A stretch of 56,935 nt of DNA from Halomarina oriensis (GCF_009791395.1 NZ_WSZK01000024.1:1-56935), one strand, 5' to 3'; counted from the stretch's first letter, positions 28,687 to 38,107 are shown. Numbers and translations are program-made. Notes: generated from the letters alone by a model not told the origin.

Positions 28687-30162
28687 TCAGTCGTCCTCTG
28701 GAGTCACGCGCGAGCGGCGCGCGGCCTCTTTGTCCGCGCGGGCCCGTTCGCGGACGGTGTCGAGATCGAACGTCTCGCCGTAGCCGGCGTAGCTCAGTCC
28801 CAGGATGGTCACCAGCGCGGCGGCCGTCGCGGGGACGGCGGATTCGAGGGTTCCCTCACCGAACAGTGCCGGTTCGCCGAGGACGAACGCCCAGACGACG
28901 AACACGACACCGCCGACGACGAACCCCGGGAGGCCGGCCTCCCGTGTCGTCCCGCTCCACAGCATGCTGACGATGCCCGCGAACAGCACCGACATGATGC
29001 CCATCCCGAGGGTGTTGATGGCGATGATGTCGATGCCGCTGTACGCTATCGTCGCGGCGAGGAGACCGAACCCGAGGATGGTCGCGCGTGTCACCCCCAC
29101 GAGGTGAGCGTCCGAGAGGTCCTCCTGCCCCCCTCGCAGTGGGACGTAGAGGTCGTTGACGAACGTCGTCGCACCGGCGAGCAGGAAGGAGTCGGCCCCG
29201 CTCATGACCGACCCGACGGCCGCCGCCAGCAGGAGGCCGGCGACGACGGGCGGGAGCGTGTTCGCCAGCGTCCACGCGAACGCCATCGAAGATTCGATCT
29301 GCGCACCCTGTGCGCTGGCGATCATCCCGGCGGTGGCGGTGAGGATGCCGTACCCCGTGATGACCGCGCCCGCCATGAACGTCCCGAGGATGGCGACGCG
29401 CTTGCTGCGTGCCGACCACGTGCGCTGGAGCATCTGCTGTTGGGCACCGGCGACGGTGAGGTACATCAGGTACCACGAGCCGATCTGTATCAACCCGACG
29501 CCGAACCAGTTGGTGTGACCCGATGGGACGTTCGCGGCGATGGTCCCGACACCGCCCGCGTTCGACACCGCGATCGGGATGGCGACGAACATCCCGACGA
29601 TGATGAGGACGCCGTGGAGGGTGTCCGCGTACGCGACCGACCCCATCCCGCCGTACAACGTGATGGCGATGAAGACGACCACGCTCGCCCAGAACGCGAT
29701 TCCCAACGGGATGTCGGTGACGGTGGCGATGATCGAGGCCATCCCGATGGTCTGGCCGGTCGTCAGCGCCACCTGCCCGACGACGGTGAACAGCGCCGCG
29801 AAGTACTTCGTGTAGTCGCCGAACACCCGGCCCAGCAGTTCCGGGACACTGACGACGTCGAACGCGTAGAGAAAGCCGATGAGGACGGTGATGCTCATCC
29901 ACGCGAGTCCCTGTGCCATCGCGTACCACTGCGCACTGATGCCCGCCGTGAACGCGCGCTGGGCCACCCCCATCGTGAGGCCGCCTCCCGCGAACGTGGC
30001 GAAGTAGGTCATCATGTAGACGGGGAGGCCGAGGTCCCGGCCCGCGAGCGTGAACTCGACGTACCCGGACCCCGCACCGCGGCCGCCCCACCACGCGACG
30101 AGGAGAGTGGCGACGGCGTACCCTGCCATCGTCAGGATTAGCGGGTCGGTCAGCGTCGCCAT
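28687..30162 (-). CDS. Sodium:solute symporter (SSS) family protein
   Basis: A 491-residue membrane protein with about 13 helices and the SSS pattern (GRDLGLPVYMMTYFATFAGG, the sodium-site region GSVMSGADSFLLAGATTFVND). The frame stays open far upstream, but the start at 30162 (MATLTDPLILTMAGYAVAT) puts the first helix at the N-terminus as in the family. The gene lies between the mutase and epimerase genes of the methylmalonyl pathway, which suggests, without proving it, uptake of a carboxylate such as propionate. Pantothenate, proline or other solutes remain possible. Confidence 0.88.
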   Translation of the reverse strand: MATLTDPLILTMAGYAVATLLVAWWGGRGAGSGYVEFTLAGRDLGLPVYMMTYFATFAGGGLTMGVAQRAFTAGISAQWYAMAQGLAWMSITVLIGFLYAFDVVSVPELLGRVFGDYTKYFAALFTVVGQVALTTGQTIGMASIIATVTDIPLGIAFWASVVVFIAITLYGGMGSVAYADTLHGVLIIVGMFVAIPIAVSNAGGVGTIAANVPSGHTNWFGVGLIQIGSWYLMYLTVAGAQQQMLQRTWSARSKRVAILGTFMAGAVITGYGILTATAGMIASAQGAQIESSMAFAWTLANTLPPVVAGLLLAAAVGSVMSGADSFLLAGATTFVNDLYVPLRGGQEDLSDAHLVGVTRATILGFGLLAATIAYSGIDIIAINTLGMGIMSVLFAGIVSMLWSGTTREAGLPGFVVGGVVFVVWAFVLGEPALFGEGTLESAVPATAAALVTILGLSYAGYGETFDLDTVRERARADKEAARRSRVTPEDD

Positions 30163-30339
30163 CGACCGCCCCGAAGCTCTGCAGTGCGATACGAAGCCGC
30201 GTCGAAACGTCCCGTCGTGCGTCTCATTTGCGCTATCCGAACTGGCAGGGTTCGAGACAAGTATCGGATGCTTGCTTATCATCGGTCGACCGGTCCGGGG
30301 AACCGGGAACCTTTCTACGACGCCCGCCGCAGTCCGGGT

Positions 30340-30726
30340 ATGCAGTTCCACCACGCGGGTATCGCCACGACCGACGCGGACGCGCTGGCGTCGCTGTTCT
30401 CGACGCTGTTCGAGACGCGCGTCGTCCACGAGGAGATGTTCGGGGAGTTGTACGTTCGGTTTCTCGACGTCGGGAACGGCTACTTCGAACTCCTCGAACC
30501 GACCGGGGAGGGAACCATCCAGCGCTACCTCGACGATAACGGGTCTGGCATCCACCACCTCGCCCTCGAAACGCAGAACATGCCCCGGACGCTCCAGCGT
30601 GCGCGCGACGCCGGTGTCGAACTCATCGACGAGGAGCCTCGCCCCGGCGCGTGGGGCCACGAGGTGGCGTTCTGTCACCCCGCATCGACGGGCGGCGTCC
30701 TCGTCGAGTTCGTCGCCGAGCACTGA
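30340..30726 (+). CDS. mce: Methylmalonyl-CoA epimerase (VOC fold)
   Basis: A 128-residue vicinal-oxygen-chelate protein that interconverts (R)- and (S)-methylmalonyl-CoA. Metal-ligand regions are visible: FHHAGIATTD near the N-terminus, YFELLEPTGEG, GIHHLALETQN and the terminal VLVEFVAEH. Length and motifs match archaeal epimerases. The start at 30340 (MQFHHAGIATTD) is the family start; the frame is open upstream without similarity. It lies 1.7 kb from the mutase gene, with the symporter gene between. Confidence 0.9.
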   Translation: MQFHHAGIATTDADALASLFSTLFETRVVHEEMFGELYVRFLDVGNGYFELLEPTGEGTIQRYLDDNGSGIHHLALETQNMPRTLQRARDAGVELIDEEPRPGAWGHEVAFCHPASTGGVLVEFVAEH

Positions 30727-30740
30727 CATCCGACGACATC

Positions 30741-30778
30741 TATAGCGCTCTATATCAACCACGAAACATAAACGAAAG
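30741..30778 (+). promoter_or_regulatory. A+T-rich promoter region of the nuclease gene
   Basis: Between the epimerase stop and the ATG at 30814 are a small inverted repeat TATAG-CGCT-CTATA (30741-30754) and a TATA-like ACATAAAC (30766-30773), the latter giving a leader of roughly 15-20 nt. Confidence 0.4.
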
Positions 30779-30813
30779 ATAGTAGTGGGTAATCCTCGGA
30801 CGGTCGACTGTCA

Positions 30814-32994
30814 ATGCGACGACGTACCTTCCTGACGGCGCTCGGCGCGACGGGCGCGGCAACGCTCGGCGCGACCACCGTTCCGACCGCGTTCGCACAG
30901 TCCGCGGACGTCATCCAGCCGCTGATGTTCGATTCGACGGCGAGCATCCTGGACGCGGACGGCGAACCGCTGACCGACGACTCGGTCGTAGCGATGTGGG
31001 CCGAACCGACGGCGTTCAACGTCAACGAGGACGGGAACGCGAACGACGGCTTCGTCGAGTACCCCGACGGGACGCCGATTCCGCTCGTCACGAGTGCGGG
31101 CGGTGTCGTCGGCTTCGGCGCACCCATCGGACAGAACGATACGAACTTCAACTACGGCAACGAGGAGTTCCTCCTCAACGTCCTCGACGCCGAGACCGGC
31201 GGGTCGGGCACCATCGCGTTCGACTTCGGCCACGACCAGTTCTACGGCCCGTGGAGGTTCGAGGCGTTCCTCGGCTACGCCGAAGACAACGGCTACGACG
31301 TGAACTGGACGGAGACGCTCGCGGCGGACCTGCCCGACGCCGACGTCGCCGTCGTCACCTCGCCGAGCGAGGCGTTCACCGCCGCCGAACTCGACGCCGT
31401 CGCGTCGTTCGTCGACGACGGCGGCACGCTCCTGCTGTTCGACCAGTCCGACTTCCGGAACTTCGACGCGACGGACAACAGCAACGAGATAGCGGCCGCC
31501 GTCGACGCACCGTTCCGGTTCAACGACGACCAGGTGCTCGACGCCGAGAACAACGTCGGCCCCGACTTCATCCCGGTCACTTCGAACTTCAACACCACCG
31601 CGTTCGACTACTTCACCGACCGCGACGGACTCGGCTTCGAACTCGACCGCGAGGCGACCTACGCCGTCGACGTCGTCGAGGTCACCGACGGCGACACCGT
31701 CGACGTCGAGTTCGAGGGCGGGCAGGAGGAGGCCATCCGCGTCCTCGGCATCGACACGCCCGAGAAGCCCAGCGCCGCGTTCGCCGAGCGCACCCAGGAG
31801 TGGGAGGGCATCGAGTCGCTCGACTACCTCCAGGAGCAGGGCCTCGCCGCGACCGAGTACGCGCAGGGTGAACTCACCCCCGGTGACACGGTCGACCTCA
31901 CCTTCGACGAGAACGAACCCGTCCGCGACGAGTTCGGCCGCGTACTGGGCTACCTCACCTACGACGCCGACGATTCGGGGTCGCGTGACACGCTCTACAA
32001 CCGCCAGGTCGTCGCCGACGGCTTCGCCCGCGTCTACGACTCCGGACTGGGCCGCCACGACGCACTCCTCGCCGCGGAGTTCGAGGCCCGTGCCGCCCGG
32101 AAGGGTCTCTGGGCCGGCAGCGAACTGCCCGCGCCCGAGATTCGCAACGACGACGTCGAGTCGCTGTTCTTCCCGCGTGCGGCGAGCGTCGAGAGTTCGA
32201 CGGGGCGTCTCGACAAGCGCGTCCCCGTCCGGTCGAGCGAGTCCGCCTCGACGCCGAACGCACCGCTCGTCGGTATCGACCAGCACGCCCGCGTGGCGAT
32301 GGTCGGGTCGCCGTTCGTCGACGAGTCCTACGAGGCCGAAGAGGACTACCCGGTCGACACCAGCGAGTACGGTAACTTCGCGTTCCTCACCAATCTCGCC
32401 GACCGGCTTTCGGCCCGCGAGGGCGTGCCCGTCATCGACGGCGGTCACGGTCAGTTCGGTGCGGGCTACGCGCTCTCGGCGGAGGACGCCGCCTACTACA
32501 AGCGGTACCTCGAAGGCGTCGGCCTCGGTCTGCAGGGCGTCAACGATATCGACGAGGGGTTCGGCGCGGAACTGCTCTCGCGGGCCAGCGTCTACGTGCT
32601 CACCGCGCCCGCCGAACCGCTCTCGGAGGCCGAACTCGCCGCGCTCCAGTCGTTCCGCGACGACGGCGGCGCGGTGCTCCTGCTCGGCGGTGACGTGCCA
32701 CAGAGCGCCCGCGAGAACCTCAACGCCGTCGCGGAGGCGCTCTGTACGGACCTCCGTCTCGGCGCGGCCGTCACGGACGCGACGAACAACGTCAACGAGG
32801 ACCCCTCGGTCGTCACGACCTCGGCGTTCGACACCTGGTTCCGCCTGTTCGACGCCTACGACGCCCAGACCGAGTACAAGGGCGCACGCGGCGGCCCCGG
32901 CGTACCCGGTTGCCAGGGCCGACGCAACGGCGCGAGCAACGGGAACGGCAACGCCAACGGGAAGGGCAAGAAGAAGGGCCACGGCAAGCGGTAA
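30814..32994 (+). CDS. Tat-exported thermonuclease-family protein with two amidotransferase-like domains
   Basis: A 726-residue exported protein. The Tat signal MRRRTFLTALGATGAATLG ends in AFAQS. Residues about 130-235 and 540-640 look like two related alpha/beta domains of the DUF4350/glutamine-amidotransferase-like fold (DADVAVVTSPSEAFTAAEL with FVDDGGTLLLFDQSD; ASVYVLTAPAEPLSEAEL with FRDDGGAVLLLGGD). Between them, residues about 285-432 form a staphylococcal-nuclease domain keeping VTDGDTVDV, IRVLGIDTPEKP and RDEFGRVLGYL, the calcium and catalytic Asp, Arg and Glu positions. The C-terminus is Gly/Asn/Lys-rich (NGNANGKGKKKGHGKR) and basic. It probably degrades extracellular DNA or RNA. Confidence 0.85.
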   Translation: MRRRTFLTALGATGAATLGATTVPTAFAQSADVIQPLMFDSTASILDADGEPLTDDSVVAMWAEPTAFNVNEDGNANDGFVEYPDGTPIPLVTSAGGVVGFGAPIGQNDTNFNYGNEEFLLNVLDAETGGSGTIAFDFGHDQFYGPWRFEAFLGYAEDNGYDVNWTETLAADLPDADVAVVTSPSEAFTAAELDAVASFVDDGGTLLLFDQSDFRNFDATDNSNEIAAAVDAPFRFNDDQVLDAENNVGPDFIPVTSNFNTTAFDYFTDRDGLGFELDREATYAVDVVEVTDGDTVDVEFEGGQEEAIRVLGIDTPEKPSAAFAERTQEWEGIESLDYLQEQGLAATEYAQGELTPGDTVDLTFDENEPVRDEFGRVLGYLTYDADDSGSRDTLYNRQVVADGFARVYDSGLGRHDALLAAEFEARAARKGLWAGSELPAPEIRNDDVESLFFPRAASVESSTGRLDKRVPVRSSESASTPNAPLVGIDQHARVAMVGSPFVDESYEAEEDYPVDTSEYGNFAFLTNLADRLSAREGVPVIDGGHGQFGAGYALSAEDAAYYKRYLEGVGLGLQGVNDIDEGFGAELLSRASVYVLTAPAEPLSEAELAALQSFRDDGGAVLLLGGDVPQSARENLNAVAEALCTDLRLGAAVTDATNNVNEDPSVVTTSAFDTWFRLFDAYDAQTEYKGARGGPGVPGCQGRRNGASNGNGNANGKGKKKGHGKR

Positions 32995-33018
32995 GCGACC
33001 CGTCCGGCCCGCTCTCGG

Positions 33019-33630
33019 TCACCGAACGCGTCGTTCGCCGAACCACTCCTTCGCTTTCGGTTCGGTCGCAGGGTGCAATCGCTCGGGAGCCTCGCCGAAC
33101 CACGCCGCACCGTGGAGTTCGCCCGGTTGGATTCGAATCTCGCCCCCGGCGTAGTCGGCGTCGAAGAAGACGTACAGCATGTGGTTCACCCGGTCGTCGT
33201 CGGGGTCGGTGCAGTGGCGTTCGACGCGTTCGAGGCGAAAGAGGTCCGTCACCTCGCAGTCGACATCCGTCTCCTCTCGGACCTCGCGGACGGCCGCCTC
33301 CTCGAACGTTTCGTCGTCCTCCTGCCCACCACCGGGGACGCCCCACCCGTTGTCAGCGCGACCGAGAATCAGCAGCGCGCGTTCTTCGTCGCTGTCTGGA
33401 GACGCCGCCTCGGGCATCGACTGGGTGAGCGCGGCGAACTGCTCGGCCGTGCGTGTCACCCAGCAGTACGCGCCGCCGATGTAGCCCGCGCGGGACTGTT
33501 CGGCGAACTCGTCGAACTCCTCCGGCGACGACTTCCACCGTTTCTCGACCAGTTCGACGCCGTCACGGCCGTACTCCTCCAGCAGTCGCTCGCGTCGCCG
33601 TTCGACCTCTTCGCGGTTGATGTGGGTCAC
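33019..33630 (-). CDS. NUDIX hydrolase
   Basis: A 203-residue pyrophosphohydrolase. The Nudix box is intact: GGGQEDDETFEEAAVREVRE followed by ETDVDC. An N-terminal helical region of about 80 residues precedes the domain (MTHINREEVERRRERLLEEY), an extension common in haloarchaeal members. The substrate (oxidised nucleotide, ADP-ribose or other) cannot be assigned. It is convergent with the nuclease gene. Confidence 0.88.
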   Translation of the reverse strand: MTHINREEVERRRERLLEEYGRDGVELVEKRWKSSPEEFDEFAEQSRAGYIGGAYCWVTRTAEQFAALTQSMPEAASPDSDEERALLILGRADNGWGVPGGGQEDDETFEEAAVREVREETDVDCEVTDLFRLERVERHCTDPDDDRVNHMLYVFFDADYAGGEIRIQPGELHGAAWFGEAPERLHPATEPKAKEWFGERRVR

Positions 33631-33660
33631 GGGGTTCTGAGCCGAGTCCGTGACGCGGCC

Positions 33661-34665
33661 TCAGTCTTCCGAAAGTCGCTCGACGGCCGTCTCGGCCTCG
33701 GTCACGAGTCGCCCGACCACCGCGCTGGCCGACGGGACGTCCTCGATAGCGCCGACGCCCTGTCCGGCGTAGAGCGCCATCGCTTCGACGTCGCCCTCCG
33801 TCGCGGACAGCGGTGGGTCGTCGTCGTAGCGTTCGACGTCGTACTCGCCGACGCGAGCGACCACCTCACCCTCGTTCGGCCGCTCTCCGCGGGGTGAGCG
33901 TCCCGCCGCCTCCCACTCCTCGACCGTCGAGTTCCGCAGCACGCGGTGGTCCCGGCCGGGCCACCCACCGTCGAAACAGTCGGTTCGGACCGTCTCGGTC
34001 CCGTCCGCGTCGAGCAGTCGGTCACGGTAGGCCGGGTGGCTCAGCGCCTCGGCCGTGGCGACGAACCGCGTCCCGAGGTACGCGCCGTCGGCCCCGAGCG
34101 CCAGTGCGGCGGCGACGCCCCGACCGTCGACGATACCACCCGCCGCGAGGACGGGGACGTCCACCGCGTCGACGACCCGTGGGACGAGCGCCAGCGTCGA
34201 CGTCTCGCTGTCGAGGTGGCCGCCCGCCTCCGCACCCTGTGCGACGACGGCGTCGACGCCAGCCTCGGCCGCAGACCGGGCGTCCGCGGGCGTCCCGACC
34301 ATCGTGACCGCCAGCGCTCCGGCCTCGTGCACTCGCTCGACGTACGGGGCTGGGTCGCCGAAGGAGAACGCGACGACCGGCGCACCGGCGTCGAGACACG
34401 CCGCGAGCTGCTCGTCGGTCGGATACCGCGTCGTCGCGTCGTCGAGGACGAGGTTGACCGCGAACGGTGCGTCGGTCGAGGAACGCGTCTCCTCGATGGC
34501 GCGTTCGGTCGCCTCGGGCGAGTGCCACGTCACGGCGAGACTCCCGAGGCCTCCCGCCGACGAGACGGTCGCCGCGAGGTCGGGGCAGGTGACGCTCCCG
34601 ACGGGGGCCTGTGCGACCGGGTGGGCCACGCCGAAGGCGTCGGTGAATCGGGTGCTGAGAGTCAT
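33661..34665 (-). CDS. Nitronate monooxygenase-family flavoprotein
   Basis: A 334-residue FMN-dependent TIM-barrel enzyme of the 2-nitropropane dioxygenase family, which oxidises alkyl nitronates or related toxic nitro compounds. FMN-site segments are present: VAQAPVGSVTCPDLAATVSS, GAEAGGH, and VPVLAAGGIVDGRGVAAALALGADGAYLGTRF. The start at 34665 (MTLSTRFTDAFGVAHPV) is preferred to 34692. It ends 30 bp from the upstream end of the NUDIX gene on the same strand (which follows it in transcription), so the two may form an operon. FabK-like enoyl reductase activity is a less likely alternative. Confidence 0.85.
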   Translation of the reverse strand: MTLSTRFTDAFGVAHPVAQAPVGSVTCPDLAATVSSAGGLGSLAVTWHSPEATERAIEETRSSTDAPFAVNLVLDDATTRYPTDEQLAACLDAGAPVVAFSFGDPAPYVERVHEAGALAVTMVGTPADARSAAEAGVDAVVAQGAEAGGHLDSETSTLALVPRVVDAVDVPVLAAGGIVDGRGVAAALALGADGAYLGTRFVATAEALSHPAYRDRLLDADGTETVRTDCFDGGWPGRDHRVLRNSTVEEWEAAGRSPRGERPNEGEVVARVGEYDVERYDDDPPLSATEGDVEAMALYAGQGVGAIEDVPSASAVVGRLVTEAETAVERLSED

Positions 34666-34721
34666 GGCTCTCCGTTCACGAACGGCCGACAAAAGGGTAC
34701 GTCCGGAACGCCGCGGTGTCG

Positions 34722-35369
34722 CTACTCCGGGGCCGGGCCGAACGACTCCACCTTCGCGGCGTCGGTGTCGAAGCCGTTCTCGGCCAGCGCCTCGCTCGCC
34801 GCGGCCACGAAGTCGGCGAAGCCGTAGACGAACGCCGACTCGTCGCCGGCCGTGGTCTCGGCGAGCGCACGCGTCAGGTTCTCACCGGTCGAGACGATGG
34901 TGACCGTCGCGCCCGCATCGGCGAGCGTCGAGAGGCGCTCTTCGTGAAGCGGGTCGTCGTCCTGGTAGACGACGGTGGCGTCGTTGCCCTCCGCGAGCGC
35001 CCGTTCGCCGATGCCGACGGCCGCGCCGACGCCGGGGCCGCCCGCGAGGACGAGCGCGTGGGGTTCGCCGTCGTAGTGGGCGTCGCCGAACGGCCCGGCG
35101 ACGGTGACGGTGTCTTCGACCGAGAGCGAGGCGAGTCGCTTGCCGACGACGCTCTCGGGGTCGTAGGTGAGCGTGACTTCGAGGGTCCGCCCGGTGTCGG
35201 GCGAGGAGAGGGTGTAGAACCGCGACTCGATGTCGTCGTCCACCTCGACGCCGACGCGGATGAACTGTCCCGGTTGGGCCGAGAAGCCCTCGGGGGTCTC
35301 CAGTTCGAGTGCGATGGCGTCCGGTCCGGCGGGATGAACGGCGGCCACTGCGGCCTCTGTCTGGTCCAT
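34722..35369 (-). CDS. FNR-fold FAD/NAD(P) oxidoreductase
   Basis: A 215-residue protein with a ferredoxin-NADP-reductase fold. The FAD-binding barrel has PGQFIRVGVEV and the flavin motif RFYTLSSPD (about residues 50-58); the nucleotide-binding half starts HALVLAGGPGVGAAVGIGE and ends with the usual ENGFDTDAAKVESFGPAPE. No iron-sulfur motif is fused. It is divergent from korAB, which reduces ferredoxin, so passage of electrons between ferredoxin and NAD(P) is a reasonable inference. The start at 35369 (MDQTEAAVAAV) is the only one that gives a normal N-terminus; the much longer open frame upstream runs antisense to korA. Confidence 0.85.
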   Translation of the reverse strand: MDQTEAAVAAVHPAGPDAIALELETPEGFSAQPGQFIRVGVEVDDDIESRFYTLSSPDTGRTLEVTLTYDPESVVGKRLASLSVEDTVTVAGPFGDAHYDGEPHALVLAGGPGVGAAVGIGERALAEGNDATVVYQDDDPLHEERLSTLADAGATVTIVSTGENLTRALAETTAGDESAFVYGFADFVAAASEALAENGFDTDAAKVESFGPAPE

Positions 35370-35480
35370 ACTCCTCTGTGCGTTCGTCCGATTAACAGGT
35401 GTGTCGGTCCGGGAACGTGGACACGTGCCTGCGGTATTCAGAAGCCTTTTGCGGTGTCGCGGGGTAGCCACGCGGTACGT

Positions 35481-37244
35481 ATGCCTGCGGACCTCAATTG
35501 GGCCATCGGCGGCGAAGCCGGCGATGGTATCGACTCGACTGGGAAGATCTTCGCCCAGGCGCTCTCCCGTGCGGGTCGCCACGTCTTCACCTCGAAGGAC
35601 TTCGCGTCCCGAATCCGTGGCGGGTACACTGCCTACAAGATTCGGACGAGCGTCGACCGCGTCGAGAGCGTCGTCGACCGACTGGACATCCTCATCGCGC
35701 TGACCCAGCGCACCGTCGAGGAGAACATGGACGAACTCCACGAGGGGTCCGTTATCATCTACGACGGCGAGCGCACCACGATGCAGGACCTCGAGATACC
35801 CGACGAGATGGTCGGTCTCGACGTCCCGCTGAAGTCGCTCGGCGAGGAAGCCGGCGGTGCCATCATGCGCAACATCGTCGCGCTGGGCGCAGCCTGTGAG
35901 GCGACGAACTTCGACGTCGCTTTCCTCGACGAGTCCCTCCAGAAGCGCTTCGGCGCGAAAGGCGAGTCCATCGTCGAGAACAACAAGAAGGCCGCGCGAC
36001 TCGGCCAGGAGTACGTTGAGGAGCACTTCGACCACGACTTCGACTACGACCTCGACACGACCGACGAGGACTACGTCCTGCTCAACGGCGACGAGGCCAT
36101 CGGCATGGGGGCGCTCGCCGCTGGCTGTCGGTTCTACGCCGGCTACCCCATCACCCCCGCGACGAACGTGATGGAGTACCTGACGGGCCGTATCGAGGAG
36201 TTCGGCGGCGGCGTCGTCCAGGCCGAAGACGAACTGTCGGCCATCAACATGGCGCTGGGTGCGGCACGCGCCGGTGCCCGCTCGATGACCGCCACCTCGG
36301 GGCCGGGTATCGACCTGATGACCGAGACGTTCGGGCTGGTGGCGACGACGGAGACGCCGCTGGTCATCGTCGACGTGATGCGCTCGGGGCCGTCGACCGG
36401 GATGCCGACGAAGCAGGAACAGGGCGACCTGAACATGCTGCTGTACGGCGGGCACGGCGAGATTCCGCGGTTCGTCGTCGCGCCGACGACCGTCTCGGAG
36501 TGCTTCTGGAAGACCGTCGAGGCGTTCAACTACGCCGAGAAGTACCAGACGCCGGTCTACCTCGTCGCCGACCTGGCGATGGCGGTGACCGAACAGACGT
36601 TCCCGCCCGAAGAGTTCGACATGGACGCCGTCGAGGTCGACCGCGGTAACCTCGTCTCGGACGACGCCATCGACGAGTGGCAGAACGAGAAGGGGCAGTT
36701 CCAGCCCCACCTCGCCACCGAGGACGGCATCTCGCCGCGTGCGTTCCCCGGCCAGGCCGGCGGCGCACACATGACGACCGGCCTCGAACACGACGCCCTC
36801 GGGCGCCGGACCGAGGAGGAGGAGGTCCGCCTCGAACAGGTCGACAAGCGCACCCGGAAGGTCGAGACGGCCAAGCAGAACGAGAACTGGGACTACCGTG
36901 AGTTCGGCGACAGCGACTCCGAGAAGCTCGTCATCTCGTGGGGGTCGAACGAGGGGCCGATGCGTGAGGCGATGGAGTTCCTCGAAGAAGACGGCGTGAA
37001 CGTCCGGTTCATCTCCGTCCCGTACATGTTCCCGCGTCCGGACCTCACCGAGGAGGTCGAGGCCGCAGACGAGGTCATCGTCGTCGAGTGTAACGCGACG
37101 GGGCAGTTCGCCGACGTCGTCGAACACGACACCCTTACCCGCGTCACGCGCGTCAACAAGTACAACGGTGTTCGCTTCAAGGCCGACGAGTTGGCCGAGG
37201 AAATCAAGGCGGCGCTCGCGGAGAGCACGGAGGTGACAGCATGA
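35481..37244 (+). CDS. korA: 2-oxoacid:ferredoxin oxidoreductase, fused gamma-alpha subunit
   Basis: A 587-residue subunit very like KorA of Halobacterium. Residues about 1-190 are the gamma domain (LNWAIGGEAGDGIDSTGKIF, FASRIRGGYTAYKIR); the rest is the alpha domain (FYAGYPITPATNVMEYL, ATSGPGIDLMTETFGL, DVMRSGPSTGMPTKQEQGDL). With KorB it oxidatively decarboxylates 2-oxoglutarate (or another 2-oxoacid) to the CoA ester and reduces ferredoxin, the archaeal replacement for the dehydrogenase complex. The start MPADLNWAIGG at 35481 matches the family. Its stop overlaps the korB start (ATGA). Confidence 0.94.
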   Translation: MPADLNWAIGGEAGDGIDSTGKIFAQALSRAGRHVFTSKDFASRIRGGYTAYKIRTSVDRVESVVDRLDILIALTQRTVEENMDELHEGSVIIYDGERTTMQDLEIPDEMVGLDVPLKSLGEEAGGAIMRNIVALGAACEATNFDVAFLDESLQKRFGAKGESIVENNKKAARLGQEYVEEHFDHDFDYDLDTTDEDYVLLNGDEAIGMGALAAGCRFYAGYPITPATNVMEYLTGRIEEFGGGVVQAEDELSAINMALGAARAGARSMTATSGPGIDLMTETFGLVATTETPLVIVDVMRSGPSTGMPTKQEQGDLNMLLYGGHGEIPRFVVAPTTVSECFWKTVEAFNYAEKYQTPVYLVADLAMAVTEQTFPPEEFDMDAVEVDRGNLVSDDAIDEWQNEKGQFQPHLATEDGISPRAFPGQAGGAHMTTGLEHDALGRRTEEEEVRLEQVDKRTRKVETAKQNENWDYREFGDSDSEKLVISWGSNEGPMREAMEFLEEDGVNVRFISVPYMFPRPDLTEEVEAADEVIVVECNATGQFADVVEHDTLTRVTRVNKYNGVRFKADELAEEIKAALAESTEVTA

Positions 37245-38107
37245 GTTCGGACGTTCGATTCACAGACTTCAAGAGCGACAAACAACCGACGTGGTGTCCC
37301 GGCTGCGGCGACTTCGGGACGATGAACGGCATGATGAAGGCGCTGGCGAACACGGGCAACCACCCCGACGACACGTTCGTCGTCGCCGGTATCGGCTGTT
37401 CGGGCAAGATCGGGACGTACATGCACAGCTACGCGCTGCACGGCGTCCACGGTCGCGCCCTGCCGGTCGGCATCGGCGTGAAGACAGCCAACCCGAACCT
37501 CGAAGTGATGGTCGCCGGCGGCGACGGCGACGGCTACTCCATCGGTGCGGGCCACTTCGTCCACGCCGTCCGCCGGAACGTCGACATGACGTACGTCGTC
37601 ATGGACAACCGCATCTACGGGCTGACCAAGGGGCAGTTCTCGCCGACCAGCCGCGAGGACTTCGAGACGTCGACGAGTCCCGACGGCACCCACCAGCAGC
37701 CGGTCAACCCGCTCGCGCTGGCGCTCGCCTCGGGCGCGACGTTCATCGCCCAGTCGTTCTCCTCGGACGCCCAGCGTCACGCCCAGATCGTCCAGGAGGC
37801 CATCGAACACGACGGGTTCGGCTACGTCAACGTCTACTCGCCGTGTGTCACGTTCAACGACGTCGACACCTACGACTACTTCCGCGACTCGCTCGTGGAC
37901 CTCGGCGAGGACGAGGACTACGACAACAACGACTTCGACCAGGCCAAAGAGGTCATCCTCGACTCCGAGAAGGAGTACCAGGGCGTCATCTACCAGGACG
38001 AGGACTCCGTCCCGTACGGCGAGCGCATGGGCTTCACCGAGGACATGTCCCGGATTCCCGACGGCGCCCCCGAGAACGCGATGGACCTGGTCCGCGAGTT
38101 CTACTGA
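37241..38107 (+). CDS. korB: 2-oxoacid:ferredoxin oxidoreductase, beta subunit
   Basis: A 288-residue thiamine-diphosphate-binding subunit. The iron-sulfur ligands are in PTWCPGCGDFG and VAGIGCSGKIG, with a further Cys at YSPCVTFN; the ThDP/magnesium site is GGDGDGYSIGAGHFV followed by MDNRIYG. The ATG overlaps the korA stop, so the two subunits are translated together. It is followed by a hairpin 0-24 bp after the stop. Confidence 0.95.
   Translation: MSSDVRFTDFKSDKQPTWCPGCGDFGTMNGMMKALANTGNHPDDTFVVAGIGCSGKIGTYMHSYALHGVHGRALPVGIGVKTANPNLEVMVAGGDGDGYSIGAGHFVHAVRRNVDMTYVVMDNRIYGLTKGQFSPTSREDFETSTSPDGTHQQPVNPLALALASGATFIAQSFSSDAQRHAQIVQEAIEHDGFGYVNVYSPCVTFNDVDTYDYFRDSLVDLGEDEDYDNNDFDQAKEVILDSEKEYQGVIYQDEDSVPYGERMGFTEDMSRIPDGAPENAMDLVREFY

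Noticed and set aside
30163-30762. Upstream extension of the symporter gene by 200 codons
   Set aside because: It overlaps the epimerase gene antisense and has no membrane or family similarity; the family start is at 30162.
30811-32982. Open frame of more than 700 codons on the minus strand opposite the nuclease gene
   Set aside because: Val/Glu/Arg-rich translation without domains; typical shadow of G+C-rich coding sequence. The plus strand has a Tat signal and recognisable nuclease motifs.
35370-37127. Long minus-strand extension of the FNR-type gene through korA
   Set aside because: Only the segment 34722-35369 resembles a flavoprotein; the extension is antisense to the well-conserved korA.
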